NCBI GenBank assembly: GCA_902580445.1 | Contig: CACHKQ010000001.1 | Location: forward strand, 62,001-126,000 | Reading direction: 5' to 3' | Source: an uncultured Pelagibacteraceae bacterium | GTDB lineage: Bacteria; Pseudomonadota; Alphaproteobacteria; Pelagibacterales; Pelagibacteraceae | Length of the DNA stretch: 64,000 nucleotides | In this document: positions 29,583 to 35,383 of the stretch, one piece after another | How the letters are laid out: each line of letters opens with the position of its first letter | Numbering within the stretch: the stretch's first letter is position 1 | Notes under the pieces: generated by a model | Databases searched by the model: none | What the model saw: only the letters and a program-made list of their open reading frames with translations | What the model was told of the DNA's origin: nothing | Program-made: the position numbers and the translations under genes

Positions 29583-30236
29583 ATGGATCAAATAAAAAGA
29601 GCAAAAATAATTTTAAAAATTTTAAATAAAATTTATCCTAAAACACCAATACCTCTTAAGCACAAAAATACTTTTACTCTATTAGTTTCAGTAGCATTAT
29701 CTGCTCAAACAACAGATCTTAATGTTAATAATGTTACAAAGGATATTTATAAAAAATATTACAAGCCAATTCATTTTGTAAAACTGGGTAGAAAAAGAAT
29801 TGAAGCACTAATTAAAAGAATTGGACTCTTTAGAAATAAAGCTAAAAGTGTTTACTTGCTTTCAAAACAATTAATTGAAAAACATGATGGCAAAGTTCCA
29901 AAAAACTTTAAGGATTTAGAAAATTTGCACGGTGTAGGTCATAAGACTGCTAGTGTGCTTATGTCACAAAAATTTGGGGTACCTGCATTTCCGGTTGATA
30001 CGCATATTCATCGATTAGCACAGAGATGGGGCTTAACAAATGGAAAAAATGTTATTCAAACTGAAAAAGATCTTAAAAGGCTTTTCCCTAAAAAGACATG
30101 GACTAAGTTACATCTTCAAATCATTTACTACGGTAGAGAGTATTGTAAAGCAAGAGAATGCTATGGTGTCACTTGTAAAATTTGTACTACTTGTTATCCT
30201 GCTAGAAAGAAACCCATAAAAACCAAAAAGGCATAA
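29583..30236 (+). CDS. nth: Endonuclease III (DNA glycosylase/AP lyase)
   Basis: Removes oxidised pyrimidines and cleaves the abasic site. The 217-residue protein has the helix-hairpin-helix LHGVGHKTASVLMS with the catalytic Lys and the catalytic Asp in FPVDTHIHRLAQRWGL. The C-terminal Cys cluster reads CKARECYGVTCKICTTC, giving spacings x4, x4, x2, x2 rather than the usual x6, x2, x5 of the 4Fe-4S loop, so cluster ligation may differ. It lies 10 bp after dapB and 1 bp before the PfkB kinase gene. Confidence 0.93.
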   Translation: MDQIKRAKIILKILNKIYPKTPIPLKHKNTFTLLVSVALSAQTTDLNVNNVTKDIYKKYYKPIHFVKLGRKRIEALIKRIGLFRNKAKSVYLLSKQLIEKHDGKVPKNFKDLENLHGVGHKTASVLMSQKFGVPAFPVDTHIHRLAQRWGLTNGKNVIQTEKDLKRLFPKKTWTKLHLQIIYYGREYCKARECYGVTCKICTTCYPARKKPIKTKKA

Positions 30237-30237
30237 T

Positions 30238-31167
30238 ATGAAAGTTCTAGGAATAGGAAATGCAATAGTGGATGTTATCTGCAAAGTAGAGGATAATTTT
30301 TTAATTAAAAACAAACTAACAAAAAGTACAATGAAATTAGTCGACGAAAATGAATTTAAAGCTATTATATCAAATTTAAAAATTGAAGATACAGTTTCAG
30401 GTGGGTCAGTTGCAAATTCAATTGTTGGACTTTCACAATTAAATAATGAGGTTGGTTTTATTGGGAAAATAAATAACGACAAATTTGGTAACAAATATGA
30501 AGAAGGATTAAAAAAAGAGAAAGTAAATTTTTTTTATACGAAAAAAAATGAGGAAACACCGACTGGTACGTGTTTAATTTTAATAACTCCAGATTCTGAG
30601 AGGACAATGTGCACTTTTTTAGGGATTGCAGGAAAGATAAGTGAGACTGATATTAACATTGAAGCAGTAAGAAAAAGTGAAATTACTTTTTTTGAAGGTT
30701 ATCTTTGGGATGAGGGACATCCGAAAAAAGCTTTTGAAAAAGCGATAAAAAACTCAAAAAAAACTGCAATGTCACTTTCTGATAAATTTTGTGTTGATAG
30801 ACACAAACAAAATTTTTTAGATTTGGTGAAAAATTCTTTGGATGTAATATTTGCAAACGAGCAAGAAGTTTTATCATTAATTAATGCAAAAACTTTTGAT
30901 GAAGTTATTTCGTTTGGAAAAAGTCTAAAAAAATTAATTATTATTACACGAGGTGAAAAAGGTAGCATAGCAATTAAAGATGACGAGATTGTTCAATTTG
31001 GAATTCAAAAGAATTTAAAAATTGTAGACTTAACAGGTGCAGGAGATTTATTTGCAGCTGGTTTTCTTCATGGACATATTAATAATCTATCAATTAAAGA
31101 AAGTTTGCAAAAAGGCACGGAGATGTCTTCAAAAATTATTCAAAAAATTGGAGCTAGACTTTCTTAA
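30238..31167 (+). CDS. PfkB-family carbohydrate/nucleoside kinase (adenosine kinase-like)
   Basis: A 309-residue ribokinase-fold protein. Seen are VLGIGNAIVDVICKVED at the start, VSGGSVANSIVGLSQLNNEVGFIGKI, and the anion-hole and catalytic-base motif VDLTGAGDLFAAGFLHGHI (about 264-282). The length and the N-terminal pattern are those of the bacterial adenosine kinase-like group, but the substrate cannot be fixed from sequence; ribose, fructose or adenosine are all possible. The last 14 bp overlap the convergent ArfA-like ORF. Confidence 0.88.
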   Translation: MKVLGIGNAIVDVICKVEDNFLIKNKLTKSTMKLVDENEFKAIISNLKIEDTVSGGSVANSIVGLSQLNNEVGFIGKINNDKFGNKYEEGLKKEKVNFFYTKKNEETPTGTCLILITPDSERTMCTFLGIAGKISETDINIEAVRKSEITFFEGYLWDEGHPKKAFEKAIKNSKKTAMSLSDKFCVDRHKQNFLDLVKNSLDVIFANEQEVLSLINAKTFDEVISFGKSLKKLIIITRGEKGSIAIKDDEIVQFGIQKNLKIVDLTGAGDLFAAGFLHGHINNLSIKESLQKGTEMSSKIIQKIGARLS

Positions 31168-31270
31168 ATTTTTTTCGATTATAACTTCCTTTTCCTTTTT
31201 TTGGTTTAACAACTCTTTTTTTATACTTTACTGAAAATAAATCTTTGGCAATGATATTTCTTTTTTTCAA
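31154..31270 (-). CDS. arfA: ArfA-like alternative ribosome-rescue factor (38 aa)
   Basis: A very short frame starting with TTG at 31270, whose start overlaps the stop of the upstream regulator gene as TTGA, and ending with TAG at 31154. The product has a LFSVKYKKRVVKPKKGKGSY core followed by NRKKFKKV. The RVVK..KGKGSY.RK pattern is the signature of ArfA, which recruits release factor 2 to ribosomes stalled on mRNA lacking a stop codon. Compared with E. coli ArfA it lacks the C-terminal hydrophobic tail, so it resembles the already truncated, active form. The end lies inside the 3' end of the PfkB gene. Confidence 0.75.
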   Translation of the reverse strand: MKKRNIIAKDLFSVKYKKRVVKPKKGKGSYNRKKFKKV

Positions 31271-31896
31271 AGCGAATAGCCAAATTTAGTATTTTTAATA
31301 AAATTTTGATCTTCAAATATTTTGTTAACTTTATGTCTTAATCTATATATATGAGTCTCAATCGTATGAGTTTCCGTTCCAGGTGAGTAAAACCAAATTT
31401 TTTCTAAGATATATTTTTTACTTAAAGGAGATTTTGAATTATTTAAAGTGCATAGAAAATCAATTTCTTTTTCAGTAATTTTAAGAGTTTTATCTCCTTT
31501 TTTTAAAATTCTTTCATTTTTATCAAGGATATAGTCTTTTATTTTAATTAAGGAATTCTTTTGAAACTCATTTTTTTTACATAATTCAATAATCTCCCTA
31601 TTAAACTTAATAATATTTAATGGTAGTTTAAATATTATTTTAGCTTGGCTATTTATATTCTTAAAATTTTTTTTACTATTTATTAAAATCTTTGGTAGAC
31701 TCATTAGACTGTTTGGAATTTTATTTGACATTTCATGATCTATTATTATTGCATCGAAATTTGAGCTTTGGTGGTTTTTGAAGTTCAGATCTATTGTTGA
31801 CATTTGAAATGTAAAAAAAGATTTTACTTCTTCTAAATACTTGTTAAAGTTTTTATCACACAAACAGGCAATATTAACTGAATAATTATTATGCAT
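31267..31896 (-). CDS. OmpR-type response regulator with degenerate receiver
   Basis: A 209-residue DNA-binding protein. The C-terminal winged helix (about 115-209) is clear: LKITEKEIDFLCTL, then SPGTETHTIETHIYRLRHKV as recognition helix, ending in TKFGYSL. The N-terminal 100 residues look like a shortened receiver: Asp53 (FDAIIIDHEM) could be the phosphoacceptor and Lys90 (IIFKLPLNI) the conserved lysine, but of the usual acidic pair only Asp14 remains. No histidine kinase is nearby. The start codon overlaps that of the divergent L,D-transpeptidase region. Confidence 0.82.
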   Translation of the reverse strand: MHNNYSVNIACLCDKNFNKYLEEVKSFFTFQMSTIDLNFKNHQSSNFDAIIIDHEMSNKIPNSLMSLPKILINSKKNFKNINSQAKIIFKLPLNIIKFNREIIELCKKNEFQKNSLIKIKDYILDKNERILKKGDKTLKITEKEIDFLCTLNNSKSPLSKKYILEKIWFYSPGTETHTIETHIYRLRHKVNKIFEDQNFIKNTKFGYSL

Positions 31897-32382
31897 ATAA
31901 TCTTAAACAAAAATTATCTTTACTTTTATAACTATAAAATAAAATGCTCAATAGGAAAAAACGGTTTGACCTACATGAAAAGAGAGGGTGACCAGAGAAC
32001 ACCCAGGGGTAAATTTAAATTTATATTATTGCTTTATCGAAAAGACAGGGTTAATTATTTTCATTCGAAAATAAAAAAAAAAATTATAAAAAAAAATATG
32101 GGATGGTGTGATGATCCAAAATCAAATAATTATAATAAGTTAATAAAGTTTCCTTTTAACTTTAGTGCAGAAAAGTTATATTTAAAAAAAAATATTTATG
32201 ATTTAATTTTAGTTTTAGACTTTAATAGAAAACCAATAAAAAAGGGATTGGGAAGTGCAATTTTTTTGCATATTTCAGATAGGAATTTTAAAGCTACCAA
32301 AGGATGTATTGCTGTTAGAAAGAGGGACTTTTTAAAGATTTTAAAAAAAATTACAAAAAAAACAAATTTAATAATTAATTAA
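31891..32382 (+). CDS. L,D-transpeptidase (YkuD-family) protein
   Basis: A 163-residue YkuD-domain protein. Seen are CSIGKNGLTYMKREGDQRTP near the N-terminus (residues 19-38), His127 in FLHISD, and the catalytic Cys139 in KATKGCIAVRKRDF. This corresponds to the signal-less COG3786-like type common in alphaproteobacteria; there is no signal peptide or membrane anchor, so its location is unclear. L,D-transpeptidases form 3-3 crosslinks or attach proteins to peptidoglycan. The 3' end overlaps yggS by 8 bp, and the first two codons overlap the first two codons of the divergent regulator. Confidence 0.85.
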   Translation: MHIILNKNYLYFYNYKIKCSIGKNGLTYMKREGDQRTPRGKFKFILLLYRKDRVNYFHSKIKKKIIKKNMGWCDDPKSNNYNKLIKFPFNFSAEKLYLKKNIYDLILVLDFNRKPIKKGLGSAIFLHISDRNFKATKGCIAVRKRDFLKILKKITKKTNLIIN

Positions 32383-33040
32383 ATTTTCTGTCTCCAAATA
32401 TAGCGGAACCAATTCTAACAAAAGTAGATTGGTATTTAAGAGCAGTGGCATAATCATTTGACATGCCTAAGCTTAGATGTTTAAGACCTAATTTTGAATT
32501 TAAATCTGAAATTTCACTAAAATACTTTTCTGGATTTTGATTAAAGGGCGGTATTGCCATCAAGCCTATTACATTTATTCTTAAGTCCTTCTTGCAAAAA
32601 ATTAGAAAATCTTCAGTTTCATTTTTATTGATTCCTCCTTTTTGACTCTCATTACCAAGATTTATTTGAATAAAATAAGAAAGTTTTTTATTAATTTCGT
32701 CTTCTCTTTTTTTTAAAGTTTCTGCTAATTTTTTACTATCTACAGAATGTATAAAATCAAATATTTGAACTGCTTTTTTAACTTTATTGGTCTGGAGCCT
32801 TCCAACCATATGTAATTTAATATTTTTATTTTTTTTTTTTACTTCAGCCCATTTTTGTTCTGCCTCTTGCACTTTATTTTCACCAAAGTGTATATGACCA
32901 TAATCTATTAAAGGAGATATTTTGGACAATCCAAATGTTTTTGAAATACAAATTATTTGTGGAAGAGTCTCATTTTTAATATTTAGTTTTTTTATATTTT
33001 CTTGTATTAAAATTAATTTATTTATAGTTTTATCGCTCAT
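32375..33040 (-). CDS. YggS-family PLP homeostasis protein
   Basis: A 221-residue single-domain fold-type III PLP-binding protein (YggS/PLPBP), involved in vitamin B6 and amino-acid homeostasis. Seen are QIICISKTF with the PLP lysine, HFGENKVQEAEQKW, LHMVGRLQTNKVKKAVQIFDFIHSVDS, and LSLGMSNDYATALKYQSTFVRIGSAIFG at the C-terminus. I start it at the ATG at 33040 because this gives the usual N-terminus; the frame is open 33 bases further. That ATG overlaps the start codon of the divergent ThiE-like gene within CATG. Confidence 0.95.
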   Translation of the reverse strand: MSDKTINKLILIQENIKKLNIKNETLPQIICISKTFGLSKISPLIDYGHIHFGENKVQEAEQKWAEVKKKNKNIKLHMVGRLQTNKVKKAVQIFDFIHSVDSKKLAETLKKREDEINKKLSYFIQINLGNESQKGGINKNETEDFLIFCKKDLRINVIGLMAIPPFNQNPEKYFSEISDLNSKLGLKHLSLGMSNDYATALKYQSTFVRIGSAIFGDRKFN

Positions 33041-33614
33041 GGTATCAAAAAAAATATATTTCTTTATTGACAAAATTAATGAGATTAACCTAGATCAAGT
33101 AAAAAAGACAGGTGCTATTTTAATCTTTAGGAGATCAAAAAATATTAGTCATAAAAATTTGAAAAAATTTGCTTCAAATTGTAAAAGTAAAAGGATCGAT
33201 TTATTTGTGGCCAACAGCTTAACACTTCTATCTTTGCTTAAAACCAATAAATTTTATATATCTGCTTGGAACAAAAAATATTACAAAAATCTAAGAAAAT
33301 TTAATAGCAACATTGAGATAGTCGGTAGTGCCCATAATGTTAAGGAAATTAAGGAAAAAATCGACCAAGGTTGTTCTCAAATTTTCCTGTCCAGAATTTT
33401 TGAAACGAAATACAAATTTAAAAAAGGATTTTTGGGCGTGACTAAGTTTAACTTAATAACTCGAAGGTTTAGAACAAATTTTATAGCTCTTGGAGGTATA
33501 AATATCAAAAATTTTAATCAAATTAAAAATTTAAATATTATCGGTTTCGCTATGTCTTCAGATAAAAAAAAAGCCGGTAAATACATACCGGCTTTTTTTA
33601 AAAAAACTTATTAG
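33039..33614 (+). CDS. ThiE/TenI-like TIM-barrel protein
   Basis: A 191-residue protein resembling thiamine phosphate synthase/TenI barrels: YISAWNKKYYKN, then IVGSAHNVKEIKEKIDQGCSQIFLSRIFET and TNFIALGGINIKNFNQI, the phosphate-binding end of the barrel. The expected catalytic residues of ThiE are not all evident, so thiamine phosphate synthase activity is uncertain. SAR11 bacteria are known for reduced thiamine synthesis, which makes the exact role worth caution. The last codons form a terminator hairpin. Confidence 0.72.
   Translation: MVSKKIYFFIDKINEINLDQVKKTGAILIFRRSKNISHKNLKKFASNCKSKRIDLFVANSLTLLSLLKTNKFYISAWNKKYYKNLRKFNSNIEIVGSAHNVKEIKEKIDQGCSQIFLSRIFETKYKFKKGFLGVTKFNLITRRFRTNFIALGGINIKNFNQIKNLNIIGFAMSSDKKKAGKYIPAFFKKTY
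33563..33599 (-). terminator. Bidirectional intrinsic terminator of the porin gene
   Basis: GCCGGTA at 33573-33579 pairs with TACCGGC at 33586-33592 around a 6-nt loop, flanked by a ten-A run and a seven-T run. On the minus strand it lies 25 nt after the porin stop codon with a T tract. It is the most GC-rich hairpin seen in the window and lies inside the coding end of the ThiE-like gene. Confidence 0.9.
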
Positions 33615-33617
33615 TCT

Positions 33618-34628
33618 TTAGAACGCAACTGATAAAGAAACTGATCTTGCAGATTGTGTCTTACCAACTGTGTAAGAAGCATTGTCCGCTTCAGCATCTA
33701 CGAAACCAATAGTCATTCCACCCATTGTGTATGAAATGCTTATTGAATCCATGTCTTGTTCAACATTCGTACCTTCTTGTGATTTTCTTGATTCAATTTC
33801 GTTGTAAGAAACTGAAAGATTATCACTGACAGCATATGAAATACCTAGATATACGTTGTCAAAAGAAAGATCGTTTGCACCTGGTTGTGAAACTACACCT
33901 CTTTGAGCACCTAGACTTAGAGCACCAATGCTATATTTAGCATATAAAGTACCTTCGTGGTCGTCCTCATCATCAGAGTTTGCTGTAGCTTGCGCACTAT
34001 TAGCAAGCATTGCATAACCAGCTCCAAGACTTAGTCCATCAACCATAGGAACTGAACCTTGTAGGGTAATTTCGTAACCTTCTTCCTTCCCGTTGTCAGC
34101 AGAAGCTGTAGCGTTGTCGGCATTAGCGTCTCCAGCACCGTGTTGGTAGAAGTACATAGCGTCAACTTTTACTCCAGAACCAAAAGCGTCAGCTAATGTG
34201 TATCTGATACCGTAAGTACCATCTGAACCATTAACATCGTCAATTGATCCAACTGTAGCGTTCGCTTCTTCGAAAGCTGTTGGAGTTACGTCATCGATCG
34301 CACTGATTGGTGAACCAGTTGATGTCAACGCAATTGAAGCATCGCCTAAGAATGGAACGCCCGTGAACACAAGTTCCGAGTCGCTAAATGCTAAAGCGTC
34401 TGTTGTAGTTTGTTTGTATGCAACACCAACTCCATTATCAAGTTCTCCTGAACCAGTAATTGAAAGTTCTTTGTCCATACCAAGTGGCTGTGAAGAAGTA
34501 TTCATTCCACCTTTTTTAGTAAAGCTACCTTCCATTGAACCAGAAATTGACATTTCACCTGCGTTAACAGATGTAAATGCAAGAGCTCCAGCTAATGCAG
34601 ATAGACCTACTTTTGTTATGTTTTTCAT
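33618..34628 (-). CDS. Major outer-membrane porin
   Basis: A 336-residue exported protein: signal peptide of 23 residues (KNITKVGLSALAGALAFTSVNA) followed by a mature part rich in Gly, Ser, Asp, Asn and Ala with alternating beta strands (MSISGSMEGSF, LSITGSGELDNGVGVAYKQ) and a C-terminal strand ending in SVSLSVAF with the terminal Phe typical of porins. The composition and codon choice are less AT-biased than the neighbours, consistent with high expression. I start at 34628 because GGAG sits 8 nt before it; the upstream ATG at 34640 overlaps that ribosome site. Substrates are not predictable. Confidence 0.9.
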   Translation of the reverse strand: MKNITKVGLSALAGALAFTSVNAGEMSISGSMEGSFTKKGGMNTSSQPLGMDKELSITGSGELDNGVGVAYKQTTTDALAFSDSELVFTGVPFLGDASIALTSTGSPISAIDDVTPTAFEEANATVGSIDDVNGSDGTYGIRYTLADAFGSGVKVDAMYFYQHGAGDANADNATASADNGKEEGYEITLQGSVPMVDGLSLGAGYAMLANSAQATANSDDEDDHEGTLYAKYSIGALSLGAQRGVVSQPGANDLSFDNVYLGISYAVSDNLSVSYNEIESRKSQEGTNVEQDMDSISISYTMGGMTIGFVDAEADNASYTVGKTQSARSVSLSVAF

Positions 34629-34647
34629 GTTTATCTCCATGTTGTTT

Positions 34648-34663
34648 GTTTATTTAAATAAAC
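34648..34663 (-). repeat. 16-bp perfect palindrome in the porin mRNA leader
   Basis: GTTTATTTAAATAAAC is a perfect palindrome whose near edge lies 19 bp upstream of the porin ATG, 8 bp before its GGAG ribosome site. It could be a protein-binding operator or, in RNA, a short stem near the ribosome site. An AT-only core makes chance formation possible. Confidence 0.5.
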
Positions 34664-34727
34664 TGTGTGAAAATTACCTAAAATTGCTGAATTATTCATA
34701 ATTAATTGATATTTATTGATTTTTTTT

Positions 34728-34755
34728 ATATTAGTGTTGTATAAATAGCACACAA
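34728..34755 (-). promoter_or_regulatory. Candidate promoter of the porin gene
   Basis: On the minus strand TTGTGT (34755-34750) and TAATAT (34733-34728) are 16 nt apart, which gives a leader of about 90 nt before the porin ATG. The 186-bp gap between the porin and DUF3576 gene starts is unusually wide for this genome and must hold both promoters. The exact elements are tentative in such AT-rich DNA. Confidence 0.35.
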
Positions 34756-34814
34756 AAATATGTGTTTTTTGGTGTTATTCTACAACCTTTGAGATTATAA
34801 AAAATTATCAAACT

Positions 34815-35351
34815 ATGAAGACTTTAAACAGAATTTTACTAATTTTTTTTATTCCGATATTTTTAATCTCTTGCGGAGGTGGATTTAAACTTCCAAAACC
34901 AGGTGATGCTAGAAATATTCCATCAGACGGTAGGGAGAGAGCTAGAAAGAATATTGAGGAAGGCCGAGGAGTAAGTGCAGGCGATCTTTTTGGAGGTAAT
35001 AAGTCTACAAATTATGAATTTAGTTCTTCAAATCCACTTTGGAGAGCAACGTTTGATGTAATAGATTTTATGCCTTTAGTAACTGTAGATTACTCTGGCG
35101 GTATGATAATCACTGATTGGTACACAGATTCCAATACTACAAATGACTCACTTAAATTTACCATAAGGTTTCTTTCTAATGATATAAGAGCCGACAGTTT
35201 GAAAATAATTATTCATAAAAAAACCTGTAAAACACAATCAAGTTGTATAATTACAAAAATAAATTCAAATAGACTAGAGGATACTATCAGGTCAGATATC
35301 ATTAAAAAAGCAGCTATATTGGATGCAGTCTCAAAAAAGAAGAAGGGTTAA
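34815..35351 (+). CDS. DUF3576 lipoprotein
   Basis: A 178-residue lipoprotein with lipobox FLISC (Cys20) after a hydrophobic signal (LLIFFIPIFLIS), then a Pro/Gly-rich linker and a beta-rich domain (WRATFDVIDFMPLVTVDYSGG, then IITDWYT). This is the alphaproteobacterial DUF3576 family, which is typically encoded just before leuS, as here; its function is unknown. An outer-membrane location is likely because it is followed by leuS-lptE, where LptE is also an outer-membrane lipoprotein. A Cys pair (CKTQSSC) may form a disulfide. Confidence 0.88.
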   Translation: MKTLNRILLIFFIPIFLISCGGGFKLPKPGDARNIPSDGRERARKNIEEGRGVSAGDLFGGNKSTNYEFSSSNPLWRATFDVIDFMPLVTVDYSGGMIITDWYTDSNTTNDSLKFTIRFLSNDIRADSLKIIIHKKTCKTQSSCIITKINSNRLEDTIRSDIIKKAAILDAVSKKKKG

Positions 35352-35383
35352 TTTAAAACAAAATTTTAGAAAATTTTATTTCT

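Noticed and set aside
30108-30494. 128-codon minus-strand frame opposite nth and the PfkB gene
   Set aside because: Both plus-strand genes have intact catalytic motifs across this stretch; the antisense product is Ser/Phe-rich shadow sequence.
32922-33038. Extended N-terminus of the ThiE-like protein (39 extra residues)
   Set aside because: The extension is the antisense of yggS, hydrophobic by composition, and the ATG at 33039 gives the natural start of a barrel protein.
34750-34771. ACACA/TGTGT hairpin followed by T run as a plus-strand terminator
   Set aside because: The stem is only 5 bp of A/T-rich pairs and no plus-strand gene lies upstream that would need it; the nearest genes diverge from the gap.
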